Assembly: GCF_019024285.1 (NCBI RefSeq)
Contig: NZ_WMKZ01000037.1
Coordinates: 1 to 37,584 of the forward strand
DNA length: 37,584 bases
DNA from: Alkalihalobacterium elongatum
Lineage (GTDB): Bacteria > Bacillota > Bacilli > Bacillales > Bacillaceae_F
Direction of reading: 5' to 3'
How positions within the stretch are numbered: position 1 is the stretch's first letter; each line of letters opens with the position of its first letter. The translations under genes were made by a program, and so were the position numbers. Shown one piece after another: positions 1 through 8,089 of the stretch. The notes below the pieces were generated by a model. The model did no database searches. It worked only from the letters and a program-made list of their open reading frames with translations, and was not told the DNA's origin.

Positions 1-43
1 AAAAGGTTCCGAACATCGTTTTCTTTGATGTTCGGAACCTTTT
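1..43 (-). terminator. Intrinsic terminator hairpin at window edge
   Basis: A perfect 17-bp inverted repeat (arms 1-17 and 27-43, 9-nt loop) has A-runs on its left and T-runs on its right, so it can act in both directions. It lies 43 bp after the stop of the coat-protein gene at 87 and probably ends that minus-strand unit. The tail beyond base 1 cannot be seen. Confidence 0.75.
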
Positions 44-86
44 TACAATTATTTTGGCTAGTTATGTCCCAGCCTCTACTTAAATT

Positions 87-335
87 TTATTGACCGCTTA
101 ATTCGGATCGAACCTGTTGAATTTCATTTGGTTGCGCAGGTGCTGCAGGCTTATAATATCCTCTTTGTTTTGCTGCATTATATACCGTATACTGACGTGC
201 CTCATCTTGATTTCTCATTTGTTGCAGAGTTTGGCGAAGTTGCGGGTTGTCCGTTTGTGAAATAACGTTGGCATACGTAGTTAAACTAGCATTGATCATT
301 GATAAATAATCATTCATCATATCTTTTTCATTCAT
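87..335 (-). CDS. Spore coat protein, CotF-like (coat F domain)
   Basis: An 82-residue soluble protein that matches the coat F domain pattern: an N-terminal EKDMMNDYL helix, a helix with NPQLRQTLQQM, then a Gln-rich helix ending in QRGYYKP. Proteins of this family are small components of the Bacillus spore coat, made in the mother cell. The start ATG has GGAGG upstream. The C-terminal 15 residues (PAAPAQPNEI and following) are a flexible tail. It follows another small CotF-like gene at 349 with a 13-bp gap, so the two are probably one sporulation operon. The family call is from recognised sequence features. The exact paralogue (the YraF/YraG group in B. subtilis is comparable) is not resolved. 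Confidence 0.8.
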   Translation of the reverse strand: MNEKDMMNDYLSMINASLTTYANVISQTDNPQLRQTLQQMRNQDEARQYTVYNAAKQRGYYKPAAPAQPNEIQQVRSELSGQ

Positions 336-348
336 TATAGTACCCTCC

Positions 349-537
349 TTATTGCTGGTTTAAAAATGACATAAGTTGTTGTTTTGAACTTCTAGCTGCC
401 TGCGCATCATTTTGTAGCATCTGTACAATTTGCGGATCATCACAATTTGCAGCATATGCATCAAGCTTTTTCGATACAGTTTCATGTCCTCCAATTAAAT
501 GACGAAGATTTTGTAATTCTAACTCATTAAGTGGCAT
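349..537 (-). CDS. Small spore coat-associated protein (CotF partner)
   Basis: A 62-residue protein that begins MPLNELELQNLRHLIGGHE. The reading frame extends 10 codons further upstream, but the AAAGGAG ribosome site lies 7 nt before the internal ATG at 535-537, which fixes the start there. It is wholly helical and rich in Gln/Leu, with the ELQNLRHLIGGHE motif seen in small Bacillus proteins encoded next to CotF-like genes. It is co-directional with and 13 bp upstream of the coat F gene. Its role in the spore coat is inferred from that family and pairing. No catalytic residues are visible. Confidence 0.7.
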   Translation of the reverse strand: MPLNELELQNLRHLIGGHETVSKKLDAYAANCDDPQIVQMLQNDAQAARSSKQQLMSFLNQQ

Positions 538-620
538 AAGAATTCTCCTTTCAATATGTAATTCCATACAAACTTATTATTTTAATAACAAGGAAAAATA
601 TGTACCCATTTTTACAAACG

Positions 621-658
621 GTGCCAGGCACCTTTAGTTCACTAAAGGTGCCTGGCAC
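621..658. repeat. Perfect 18-bp inverted repeat (GTGCCAGGCACC type)
   Basis: Arms GTGCCAGGCACCTTTAGT (621-638) and its exact complement (641-658) are separated by 2 nt. Each arm also contains the smaller palindrome GTGCCAGGCAC/GTGCCTGGCAC. This type of element recurs between genes in many Bacillus genomes. Here it overlaps the last codons of the CobW gene: the residues CQAPLVN and the stop at 634 are encoded inside the repeat. It may also serve as a transcription terminator for that gene. Confidence 0.85.
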
Positions 659-1635
659 TGTGTTACTTTTCTCCATTCGTTTGAGAGTTCTTCTTTATTT
701 AAGTCGATGCCGATTACTACTAAATAATGTGGCCCAGAATAGGTGGATAGTTCCCAGGAGGTTCGTTTAACAACATGTTGCATTAAGTAAGTTTGTTTCT
801 TACCTACTAATGGAATATATCCTTTTGCTCTTAATACTGAATGCTTAAATTTCTTAAGAAATTTCTCTACATCTTTTTCTCGAAACGGTTGAGAAATTGG
901 AAGTGAAACCGTTTGAATGCGAGAATATGACTTCTTATGATCATGTATTCCTTTTTTTCTTTCTTCACTTTTCTTATTAAAAATTACCTTGATTTCATGT
1001 CTTTTTTCCCGTTTGTTACTTATAGGATCTAATAATTGAGCAATGTTAATTTCACTATATTTCGTAAAACATATTTCCGCTTCACTATTTTGCTTCATAA
1101 GCACTTTTTTTATCTTTAATTTTCTTGATGGCTCTATTAAATCAACCTTATTTATTACTAATAAATCTGCTACTTCAGTTTGCCTTTTCACTGTTTCAAC
1201 AAGATTTCGATCTGCTTCAAAAATACTATTATATTCTAGAACATTTTCTGCATCTAATATCGTGATAACTTGTTGTAAACTCAAACGGTCAATAAATTGA
1301 GGTTCGGTTAAAGAATCAGCTACTTCTTCAGGATTTGCTACACCAGTTAATTCGATAAAGATCACATCTGGCTTTTGTAATAATAATTTCTCAATGCTTG
1401 CAACAACCTCACCTTTTTTATTACAACAAATACAACCATCTAGTAACTTTTCGACCACTTGTTCTTTTCGTTCATTTGAAATAATAGCACCATCTGTATC
1501 TGTACTTCCTAGCTCATTCATCAATACTGCGGGCTTTAACTGACGCCGTGAACATTCTTGTAATAACCTAAGTAATAACGTCGTTTTCCCACTTCCTAAA
1601 AAACCACTTAACACAAAGACAGGAATTTTAGCCAC
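634..1635 (-). CDS. CobW/COG0523 family GTPase (putative zinc metallochaperone)
   Basis: A 333-residue P-loop GTPase of the COG0523 (CobW/ZNG1/YciC) group. Visible motifs are Walker A GFLGSGKTT at residues 11-19, the metal-binding CxCC (C68, C70, C71) after the switch region, Walker B IELTGVA, and guanine-specificity NKVD. The C-terminal CobW domain follows a short basic HDHKK linker near residue 230. Family members bind Zn through CxCC and deliver it to client proteins using GTP. GTG start. The gene is 139 bp downstream of zagA and may be read from its promoter, but a degenerate Zur-like site at 1693 lies in that gap. The last seven residues come from an inverted repeat. The client protein is unknown. 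Confidence 0.88.
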   Translation of the reverse strand: MAKIPVFVLSGFLGSGKTTLLLRLLQECSRRQLKPAVLMNELGSTDTDGAIISNERKEQVVEKLLDGCICCNKKGEVVASIEKLLLQKPDVIFIELTGVANPEEVADSLTEPQFIDRLSLQQVITILDAENVLEYNSIFEADRNLVETVKRQTEVADLLVINKVDLIEPSRKLKIKKVLMKQNSEAEICFTKYSEINIAQLLDPISNKREKRHEIKVIFNKKSEERKKGIHDHKKSYSRIQTVSLPISQPFREKDVEKFLKKFKHSVLRAKGYIPLVGKKQTYLMQHVVKRTSWELSTYSGPHYLVVIGIDLNKEELSNEWRKVTQCQAPLVN

Positions 1636-1692
1636 CAGAATTCATCCTCTCTAAATTCGTTCGCTCTAATTCCTAACTATATTCCACTTAAA

Positions 1693-1707
1693 TAAGAATT
1701 ATTCCGA
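1693..1707. promoter_or_regulatory. Degenerate Zur-like operator
   Basis: TAAGAATTATTCCGA matches the Bacillus Zur consensus TCGTAATnATTACGA at 10 of 14 fixed positions (read on the minus strand), with a good half-site. It lies 58 bp upstream of the CobW gene ending at 634. It is much weaker than the other sites in this locus. Confidence 0.3.
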
Positions 1708-1774
1708 TTAGATACAAGTAATCAGCCCTTTTGTTAATTAGCAACTATAAATTCGAATTTAAACTATTACTTTA

Positions 1775-2974
1775 CTATGTCTTTTGTAAATTCCAACGAA
1801 ACGGATCTTCTAATGCCTGCCAATCGCTCGCCATTTCAGAATCAGACAATAAGCAACCGTCTAAGTCTTTTGTTATCTCCTCTACATCAAGGTCAGTTCC
1901 TATAAAAACAAGCTTCGTGTGACGATCACCATATTCAACATCCCAATCTTGTAATAAATGCGGGTTTTCATTTAATAGTTGTTTCTGTTCTTGAGGGGAA
2001 AGACTCGCTACCCAATAAGTAATTGGTTCAATAGACACCGATGGACCTGCCTGAGACATGAGGAGCGCTAGATTGTTTCGAGTTGCACACCATGCAATTC
2101 CTTTCGCTCTTACAATGTTTTTAGGCATAGATTGACACCAATTTTGAAAACGAACAGAATGAAAAGGTTCTCTTCTAAAATATACAAAAGAGGATATCCC
2201 ATATTCTTCTGTTTCTGGTGTATGTTGCTCATGTCCAGCTGTCAATTCCCTAATCCATCCTGCTGAATTACTTGCTTCTTCAAAATTAAATAATCTTGTA
2301 TTTAATATTTCACTAGGGTCTATTTCAGCTCTTACACTTCGGATTATTTTTGCTTTCGGTTGCAGTGTAGCAAGCACTTGTTCTAATTTTTGTAATTCTT
2401 CTTCTGTTACTAGATCACACTTATTTATTATTAATACATCACAAAACTCAATTTGATCAATAAGTAAATCTGCAATCTCTCTCGTGTCATCTTCTCCTAA
2501 TGCCTCTTTACGATCTAGTAAACTATCTCCAGAACGATAATCGTGCCAAAAACGATTGGCGTCTACGACCGTTACCATCGTATCAAGGCGACAATATTTT
2601 GTTAAATCAATATTGAGTTCTTCATCAATGTAAGAAAATGTCTGCGCAACAGGAGTCGGTTCACTTATCCCTGTCGACTCTATTACAATATAATCAATAT
2701 TTCCGGCTTTCGCTAATTTCTCAACCTCGATTAACAGGTCTTCTCTTAACGTGCAACAAATACAGCCATTGGACATTTCTACTAACTTCTCTTCCGTTCG
2801 TGAAAATTCCCCGCCTTGCTTAATGAGTTCAGCATCAATATTAATTTCACTCATGTCATTAACAATGACAGCAATTTTTAAACCATCGCGATTTTTGAGA
2901 AGATGGTTTAGCAGTGTTGTTTTTCCTGAACCTAAATAACCACTTAAAACGGTCACTGGAATGGGATTTTTCAT
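1775..2974 (-). CDS. zagA: Zinc metallochaperone GTPase ZagA (YciC)
   Basis: A 399-residue protein that matches B. subtilis YciC/ZagA (about 397 aa) along its whole length. It has Walker A GYLGSGKTT (12-20), IVNDMSEINID, EKLVEMSNGCICC with the C71-C73-C74 metal site, ESTGISEPTPVAQTFSYID, VVDANRFWHDY, guanine-specificity NKCD, and a C-terminal domain containing GISSFVYFRREPFH and KLVFIGTDLD. In B. subtilis, ZagA is induced by Zur derepression, responds to the alarmone ZTP, and supports FolE activity when zinc is scarce. Ribosome site TAGGAGG is 8 nt before the ATG. It lies 39 bp behind the ferredoxin-like gene, so both are probably controlled by the Zur box at 3497. The family call is secure. 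The role is transferred from B. subtilis. Confidence 0.93.
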   Translation of the reverse strand: MKNPIPVTVLSGYLGSGKTTLLNHLLKNRDGLKIAVIVNDMSEINIDAELIKQGGEFSRTEEKLVEMSNGCICCTLREDLLIEVEKLAKAGNIDYIVIESTGISEPTPVAQTFSYIDEELNIDLTKYCRLDTMVTVVDANRFWHDYRSGDSLLDRKEALGEDDTREIADLLIDQIEFCDVLIINKCDLVTEEELQKLEQVLATLQPKAKIIRSVRAEIDPSEILNTRLFNFEEASNSAGWIRELTAGHEQHTPETEEYGISSFVYFRREPFHSVRFQNWCQSMPKNIVRAKGIAWCATRNNLALLMSQAGPSVSIEPITYWVASLSPQEQKQLLNENPHLLQDWDVEYGDRHTKLVFIGTDLDVEEITKDLDGCLLSDSEMASDWQALEDPFRWNLQKT

Positions 2975-3013
2975 CTATTATTCCTCCTAATTATATGTAG
3001 CGTTTAGTAGTCG

Positions 3014-3406
3014 TTACAGTTTTTTAGAAACTTTCGTAACTATCTGTTCGTCTTTTACTGTACCAATTACAGTTCCTTCTGTTCTTTCAAATCCAGTGCC
3101 ATTATGGTAATGGCTTATTTTATCTTTCAACGGCGTACCTGCTAACAGTGAGTCAATGAAATGAGGAGCATCTTCACTAGTCATCTCCTTATACCAATAA
3201 CTTTCTGGATATTGAATGACAACACATTTATCATGACAACGACCATTACAAAGAGTTCTCGTTGTATGAATGACATTATCTAAATCCCTTGCAGTTATTT
3301 CATGTCTAACCGATTGAGTTAGTGCTTCTGCTCCTGCTTTATTGCAACTACTTCCATTGCATATCAGCACATGATGTTGTGTGTTTGACAAGTTCCATGT
3401 TGCCAT
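3014..3406 (-). CDS. Thioredoxin-like [2Fe-2S] ferredoxin domain protein
   Basis: A 130-residue protein with the thioredoxin-fold ferredoxin pattern: HVLICNGSSC near the N-terminus (C16, C21), then LCNGRCHDKC (C53, C57, C61), followed by VIQYPESYWY. Related domains occur in CbiW-like proteins of cobalamin clusters and in NuoE-type subunits, where four Cys hold a [2Fe-2S] cluster. A fifth Cys and several His (H11, H12, H34, H47, H58) could allow other metals. It is the first gene of the unit behind the best Zur box in the window, directly ahead of zagA. It could be an electron donor or a metal carrier working with the CobW proteins. That role is inference only. Confidence 0.75.
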   Translation of the reverse strand: MATWNLSNTQHHVLICNGSSCNKAGAEALTQSVRHEITARDLDNVIHTTRTLCNGRCHDKCVVIQYPESYWYKEMTSEDAPHFIDSLLAGTPLKDKISHYHNGTGFERTEGTVIGTVKDEQIVTKVSKKL

Positions 3407-3481
3407 CCTCTCACCCCTATTACTTATTTAAGAATTCTTCTACTCCTATGGATGTACTAAAATGTTATGAAAAACAAATCG

Positions 3482-3487
3482 ATTATA
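3482..3487 (-). promoter_or_regulatory. Sigma-A -10 element of the ferredoxin-zagA unit
   Basis: TATAAT on the minus strand, 76 bp upstream of the ferredoxin-like start. The Zur operator at 3497-3511 covers the spacer and -35 region, which would block RNA polymerase when zinc is plentiful. No good TTGACA is seen at 17 bp. Confidence 0.6.
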
Positions 3488-3496
3488 ACACACAAA

Positions 3497-3511
3497 TCGT
3501 AATGATTACTA
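3497..3511. promoter_or_regulatory. Zur operator (ferredoxin-zagA unit)
   Basis: TCGTAATGATTACTA matches TCGTAATnATTACGA at 13 of 14 fixed positions and has the usual AAA/TTT flanks. It sits 90 bp upstream of the ferredoxin-like start and just upstream of a TATAAT. Confidence 0.85.
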
Positions 3512-3560
3512 TTTATATTATTATTTGCTTATTCCTAGCTGAAGAACACGTTTTTTCCAA

Positions 3561-4496
3561 CTAAGTGATACTTTGAACTTTCCTTAATCCTTCCTCAATT
3601 TCTCCTCTATTGAGTTCTTCTCCTATGAACACGAGCACGGGTTCATACTTTTTTTCAGAGGCGTACCTTTCAAAGATCGGCATTCCATATGCGTAGTTAA
3701 ATAAATAGAGGCCAGGAGTTTCTGTTAAATAAATAAACCCTTTCACTCGATGTAGCTGCCCTTCAATCTTCTCTAACCATTGCAAAAAAGCGACTCGATC
3801 AATCGGTTGATTTACTGAAAATATAATCGTCCTTAAATGTAAATGGTGATGGACATGTGCTTTTTCAACCTCGTAAGATCTTTCACTACTTTGTACTACA
3901 AGATCATACAAAATTGAGAGATTTATTTTTGCATATGTAACAATTGAAATCGTTGCTTGCGTATTGATGTTTTTAACACTTTCTAGTACTGCTACTACTT
4001 CATTTTCATCTACTTGATCCACTTTATTAACAAGTACAATATCTGCATGTTTCACTTGTTCAACTAAAAGCTTTTTGAGTTTATTACTGAGTCTATTTTC
4101 GGCCCACTGTTTAGCGTTAATAACCGTCACAATGCATCGTATATCGACTTTATTAATTAACGTTGGATGCGTGCACGCTTCAAGTATTTCTAATGGATGT
4201 GCAGCTCCAGTTGCTTCTATTAGAATTAGATCTAATTCATATTCTTCAAGCATTTGGCTCAATTGCAAGCTTAATTCACCTTGAAGGGTACAGCAAATAC
4301 AACCATTCAACATCTCTTTTAACGGCGTATCCATCGGTATTAATGCGGAGTCTATACTTACGTCCCCCAATTCATTCATCAATACGCCTAGTCTTCTGCC
4401 ATTCTTTTTCTCAAACTCGATTACTTCTTTTAGTAACGTACTTTTTCCACTTCCTAAAAACCCGCTTAATATAATCACTTCTACTTTTTTACTCAA
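3561..4496 (-). CDS. CobW/COG0523 family GTPase
   Basis: A 311-residue COG0523 GTPase. It has Walker A GFLGSGKST (12-20), MNELGDVSID, LNGCICC (C66, C68, C69), IEATGAAHP and NKVD, then a His cluster HVHHHLHLR near residue 220 at the start of the CobW C-terminal domain, which ends with PVLVFIGEELNR. It is a different subgroup from zagA. The start is TTG, with GAGGAGG about 11 nt upstream. It follows the CobW gene ending at 4609 with a 112-bp gap that shows no terminator, so it probably shares the Zur-controlled promoter near 5652. The His cluster is a plausible zinc ligand. The client protein is unknown. Confidence 0.87.
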   Translation of the reverse strand: MSKKVEVIILSGFLGSGKSTLLKEVIEFEKKNGRRLGVLMNELGDVSIDSALIPMDTPLKEMLNGCICCTLQGELSLQLSQMLEEYELDLILIEATGAAHPLEILEACTHPTLINKVDIRCIVTVINAKQWAENRLSNKLKKLLVEQVKHADIVLVNKVDQVDENEVVAVLESVKNINTQATISIVTYAKINLSILYDLVVQSSERSYEVEKAHVHHHLHLRTIIFSVNQPIDRVAFLQWLEKIEGQLHRVKGFIYLTETPGLYLFNYAYGMPIFERYASEKKYEPVLVFIGEELNRGEIEEGLRKVQSIT

Positions 4497-4608
4497 TTGC
4501 TCTATTTCCTCCTCTCCATTTCATGAAGCTTATACTAACATGTGCTTATAAAAGTACTATAATAAATAACCGTTTCACAAGTAAGCTCTCCTCATGAAAC
4601 GATATTTG

Positions 4609-5604
4609 TTATGCTGACACACAATTATTAAATTGCTCTTGAAACCACTGTTCATCTAGATCCGTTCCAATGACAACCATTTCACTTACTCTTTTCTCGT
4701 CTTTTTTCCACTCTCGGTCAGCTGTGCCTGCAAAAAGCATGTGAACGCCCTGGAAAATTACACGCTTGTCTAAATTTTCAATATGAAAAATCCCCTTATA
4801 TCGATACATTTGTGGACCTAGCTCAGCCAACAAGCTGTTCATCCACGCTTCTACTTTTGGTAAACTCAATGGCTTTTCGGACCGTAAAACGAATGCCTTC
4901 ACATGATCATCATGATGATGGTGATGGTTGTGGTCATTTAATAAATCAGGGGCAATTTCTAGTTTTTTATCTAGATCAAATGAATATAGATTTAATATTT
5001 TATTCAAATCAATGTTGCTTTGCGTTGCACGTTCTATTTGAGCTGTCGAGTTCATTTTTTTTAATCTTTGAGTCACCGATTCGATATGTTTTTCATCCAC
5101 TAAGTCGACTTTATTTAAGATTAATATATCTGCAAATGCTACTTGTTTTTGTACTTCATGTGATCTGTTTAACTGTTCGTGAACATGATACGTATCGACA
5201 ACAGTAACGATCGAATCTAGATGATAATACTCTGACAGTTCTGGATCTACAAAAAAGGTTTGGGCCACAGGTCCTGGATCAGCCAGACCTGTCGTTTCAA
5301 TAACAACTCGATCAAAATTAAGGTCCATTCCGTGTCTATCATTTCTTCTCTCTTTAAGATCATGTAAGATGCGAATTAAGTCGCCCCGAACCGTACAACA
5401 AATACAACCATTGTTCATTTCAAAGATTTCTTCGTCTGCACCAACAACAAGTTGATTATCAATACCTACTTCGCCAAATTCGTTTACAATAACAGCGATC
5501 TTCTGTCCATGGTTTTCCGTTAAGATGTAGTTTAACAAAGTCGTCTTTCCAGCCCCTAGAAAACCAGTTAGAACAGTGACAGGTACTTTCCCGTTATTCT
5601 TCAT
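4609..5604 (-). CDS. CobW/COG0523 family GTPase with His-rich linker
   Basis: A 331-residue COG0523 GTPase. It has Walker [10 protein letters not shown] (14-22), [17 protein letters not shown] (C67, C69, C70), [21 protein letters not shown], and a striking [10 protein letters not shown] metal-binding linker before the CobW C-terminal domain. This is the classic YjiA/ZNG1-like layout. The frame extends three codons upstream to a GTG, but that GTG overlaps the GAAGGAG ribosome site, so the ATG 8 nt after it is preferred. A 12/14 Zur box lies 48 bp upstream. The His-rich loop in this family binds zinc, so a zinc-transfer GTPase is likely. Which protein it serves cannot be told, but the FeoB-like membrane gene immediately upstream is a candidate. 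Confidence 0.9.
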   Translation of the reverse strand: MKNNGKVPVTVLTGFLGAGKTTLLNYILTENHGQKIAVIVNEFGEVGIDNQLVVGADEEIFEMNNGCICCTVRGDLIRILHDLKERRNDRHGMDLNFDRVVIETTGLADPGPVAQTFFVDPELSEYYHLDSIVTVVDTYHVHEQLNRSHEVQKQVAFADILILNKVDLVDEKHIESVTQRLKKMNSTAQIERATQSNIDLNKILNLYSFDLDKKLEIAPDLLNDHNHHHHHDDHVKAFVLRSEKPLSLPKVEAWMNSLLAELGPQMYRYKGIFHIENLDKRVIFQGVHMLFAGTADREWKKDEKRVSEMVVIGTDLDEQWFQEQFNNCVSA

Positions 5605-5651
5605 ATCATTCACTCCTTCTTTTGTAAATTAAAGTTCCCCACCTATTTAAA

Positions 5652-5666
5652 TCGTAAAAATTATGA
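5652..5666. promoter_or_regulatory. Zur operator (CobW GTPase pair)
   Basis: TCGTAAAAATTATGA matches the Zur consensus at 12 of 14 fixed positions. It has AAA and TTAA flanks and lies between the FeoB-like stop and the CobW gene starting at 5604. Confidence 0.75.
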
Positions 5667-5675
5667 TTAAAACTT

Positions 5676-6839
5676 CTAAAAAAAGAAAATAATCGCTTTA
5701 TATAAAATTAATAAACTGAATGCAGAAATGATTGATGTTATTCCTTGTTTAGAAGCATGCTTTAGTGCATATCGAAAGCCCATCTCTTTTCCAATCGCCC
5801 ACATCGTTACCAAGCATGCTGACAATGTAGATGCTAAATAAACAAGCAAAAACAATTCTACTGTTGTAATTGAAGCTAATAATTCACCGCCACCTTGGTT
5901 AAATAAAAGCATTCCATCTTTTCGAATGATTGAAAATAGTAATCCAACACTTGCAGCAGCGGGAATGGATAATAGTGATAAGATAGGTTCTACCATTTGT
6001 GATAGTTTAGCAATTAGTCCTAAACCATCAAGTAGTGAAGCAATAATACATATCACTAAAAATATCGGCATCGCTTGCAGAAAAAATTGAGAAACTGTAC
6101 CTTTTATTTTTCCAAAGAATTGTTTTAGATTACCTGTGCTGATCGGTGTTGCAGGATAGAAATAATCTGTAGCTTTATTGTCAGAAGGATACCATAACCT
6201 TGTGTGTATTGCTCCAACAATGATAAGGATGATCAAGTATGGAACAAAAAGCCACGGTTTTCCTCCGACACTAAAAATAGAAAGTGTTGCACCAATTTGA
6301 TAACTACATGCGGATCCATAGGATATCATAGAAACACACTGTTTTCTCGTACAAGCACTACAAGATTTCGTTTGGAGAACTGCGACAACATTGCACCCAT
6401 ACCCCGTTAGTACAGGAATAAAATCTCTTCCGCTTAAACCGATTTTCCTTAAGCTAGGTGTAATTTCGCTTGTTATTTTATCCTTTAGGCCTACTTCCTC
6501 TGTAAAAGCAATACTCATACCTACAAACAAAACAACAGGAAAGGCCCAAAGAAATGAATACACTCCTAATGTAAATAAACCAAAATCGCCAACTAAGACT
6601 TGTTCAATAAGATAGGGTGTATGAGAGAATAATCTTTCTAATGGTTCAATAATTAAACCTTCAAACAATGGCTCTATTGCGCTTGCAAGCATATACGCAG
6701 CATATACAGGAAATCCGTAAACACTAATCACTAAAAATAAATAAAGTAACAATTTCCCGTTCGAAAACGGAAACTTGGGGAATTTATATGTTTTTTTATT
6801 TAGAGAATAGGAAGCTGTTTCTTTCCTTATTTCACTCAT
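5676..6839 (-). CDS. FeoB-like 'Gate'-domain membrane protein lacking the G domain (candidate Zn transporter)
   Basis: A 387-residue polytopic membrane protein that looks like the membrane half of FeoB. The first gate domain holds RKIGLSGRDFIPVLTGYGCN (131-150; compare FeoB GFGCNVPA). This is followed by a Cys-rich stretch C160, C163, C168 and a SACS (C178) matching FeoB SCSAR. The second gate near residues 250-385 holds TLSACLVTMWAIGKEMGF, like FeoB PCVATLAAIKRE. The FeoB N-terminal GTPase is absent. Similar proteins are annotated as nucleoside-recognition or spore-maturation-like. Its place between a Zur-controlled oxidoreductase and Zur-controlled GTPases suggests zinc, not iron. It lies 75 bp after the oxidoreductase, beyond a terminator-like hairpin. 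Ribosome site AAAGGAGG. Transport of zinc is inference. Confidence 0.75.
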   Translation of the reverse strand: MSEIRKETASYSLNKKTYKFPKFPFSNGKLLLYLFLVISVYGFPVYAAYMLASAIEPLFEGLIIEPLERLFSHTPYLIEQVLVGDFGLFTLGVYSFLWAFPVVLFVGMSIAFTEEVGLKDKITSEITPSLRKIGLSGRDFIPVLTGYGCNVVAVLQTKSCSACTRKQCVSMISYGSACSYQIGATLSIFSVGGKPWLFVPYLIILIIVGAIHTRLWYPSDNKATDYFYPATPISTGNLKQFFGKIKGTVSQFFLQAMPIFLVICIIASLLDGLGLIAKLSQMVEPILSLLSIPAAASVGLLFSIIRKDGMLLFNQGGGELLASITTVELFLLVYLASTLSACLVTMWAIGKEMGFRYALKHASKQGITSIISAFSLLILYKAIIFFF

Positions 6840-6881
6840 TACGTTTTAAGCCTCCTTTAGCAATTACGTAAATAAAAATAC

Positions 6882-6902
6882 CCCCTCATAATAATAGAGG
6901 GG
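6882..6902 (-). terminator. Terminator/attenuator between oxidoreductase and FeoB-like gene
   Basis: CCCCTC and GAGGGG arms enclose a 9-nt loop. On the minus strand a U-rich tail (TATTTTTATT) follows. It ends most transcripts of the oxidoreductase gene. Read-through would feed the FeoB-like gene. Confidence 0.75.
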
Positions 6903-6914
6903 AAGCTTATTCTT

Positions 6915-8039
6915 CTAGCATTGACACGAATTGTCACAACAAGAAAGATCATCAAGCAACATATTCGATTTACGATAATGTTCAAATAACTCTTCATTTA
7001 TTTCCATGCCTAGTTGTTCACCTATTTCTTTAGCTACAACTGCAAAGCGTTGGCGGAATTTATAAATGAAACAAAAAATTACATCTTGATGCCTAACTTG
7101 TGGTCCAACTAAAAACAAACCTTCAGAAACCGTTGATTCATCCTTATCACTTAACTCTATAGTGTTATTTTCATCATAATAAAAGTGTTCGATAATTAAA
7201 GATAGACTACTCTTAAAGCCTGTCGCTATAATGGGACGCGTAGAGCTAAAAATCTCTTCTCCACTTTCCAAGAATATGACATAGCCCTCATCTGCTTGTT
7301 CGACTTTAATGACTTTACTTTTCCCTCTTAATATCAAGTCTTCACAATCCATCACTTCTTCAAGACGGTCAAAAGTATATGGTGATAATGATATACTTGG
7401 GTCTGGATGATCATCTGACCAAACTTCTTCTTTAGCTAAAACCGTTACTTGTTTACCGTAATGAATCAGATTGATTGCAGCATCTATTGCACTTTCATAA
7501 CCGCCAATAACGATAACTTCATTTTCTTCGATCTCCCCCCATGAAGTAACCTCACTGTTATGTAAACATAGCTCCGCACCTGGGAATACATTTTTATTTG
7601 GATACTGAAACTCTCCCCCAGCCCAAACAACAAATTCGGCATTATATGTGCCGTCATTAGTTTGCAGAACGAAACCTTCCTCAACCTTATCTATTTCAGT
7701 TACATTCACGCCAAATTTAATCGGAAGCTTAAAGTGGTGTGCTACAGCCTCTAAATACTCCGCGTATTCCTCTCCGCTTAAATGTTCAGTTTGAAACGTA
7801 TAACCTGGTGAAGTTGAAGGTACGACAGCATTTAAATCTAGCAGACCAAACCCATGACCTGGAAACGACGGGGTCAATAAGCGCATTTCTTCTGGCCACT
7901 TTTTAAATGAACTTCCGATATATTCACGTTCTAAAATCACAAAATTTTTTATTCCCATTTGCATAAAAATTGAACCTAATCCTACACCTGCAGGACCTGC
8001 TCCAACAATAATAACGTCATAATGACTTTTATTTTCCAA
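6915..8039 (-). CDS. FAD/NAD(P)-dependent oxidoreductase with Cys-rich C-terminus
   Basis: A 374-residue flavoprotein of the CzcO/COG2072-like group. It has an N-terminal FAD Rossmann motif GAGPAGVGLG, a KWPEEMRLLTPSF segment, a second nucleotide-binding motif IGGYESAIDAA near the middle, and the ATG motif IIATGF. It ends in CCDNSCQC (four Cys in eight residues), a likely metal-binding tail. The frame opens at GTG 8048, but that codon is inside the GAGAGG(TG) ribosome site. The TTG at 8037-8039, 8 nt downstream, is the better start. A perfect TTGACA with AATAAT at 17 bp and a Zur box at 8062 control it. Related CzcO-type genes were named from metal-resistance clusters, and the substrate is unknown. 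Confidence 0.82.
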   Translation of the reverse strand: MENKSHYDVIIVGAGPAGVGLGSIFMQMGIKNFVILEREYIGSSFKKWPEEMRLLTPSFPGHGFGLLDLNAVVPSTSPGYTFQTEHLSGEEYAEYLEAVAHHFKLPIKFGVNVTEIDKVEEGFVLQTNDGTYNAEFVVWAGGEFQYPNKNVFPGAELCLHNSEVTSWGEIEENEVIVIGGYESAIDAAINLIHYGKQVTVLAKEEVWSDDHPDPSISLSPYTFDRLEEVMDCEDLILRGKSKVIKVEQADEGYVIFLESGEEIFSSTRPIIATGFKSSLSLIIEHFYYDENNTIELSDKDESTVSEGLFLVGPQVRHQDVIFCFIYKFRQRFAVVAKEIGEQLGMEINEELFEHYRKSNMLLDDLSCCDNSCQC

Positions 8040-8061
8040 ATCGATCACCTCTCTAATTAAA

Positions 8062-8076
8062 CCGTAACAATTACGA
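8062..8076. promoter_or_regulatory. Zur operator (oxidoreductase/folE2 divergent region)
   Basis: CCGTAACAATTACGA matches the Zur consensus at 12 of 14 fixed positions, with AAA/TTT flanks. It lies just downstream of the predicted start of the minus-strand transcript and 134 bp upstream of folE2. Confidence 0.8.
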
Positions 8077-8089
8077 TTTTACGATTATT

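Noticed and set aside
4497-4608. Possible Zur box before the CobW gene that ends at 3561
   Set aside because: The AT-rich stretch GGTTATTTATTATAG matches the consensus poorly and no good promoter is seen. Read-through from the unit starting near 5604 is more likely.
4812-5207. 131-codon plus-strand open frame
   Set aside because: It lies opposite the CobW GTPase and its Asp/His-rich part is the reverse reading of the His-rich linker codons.
6849-6880. Possible Zur site just upstream of the FeoB-like gene (ACGTAATTGCTAAA on the minus strand)
   Set aside because: Only one half-site resembles the consensus. It is too weak to annotate.
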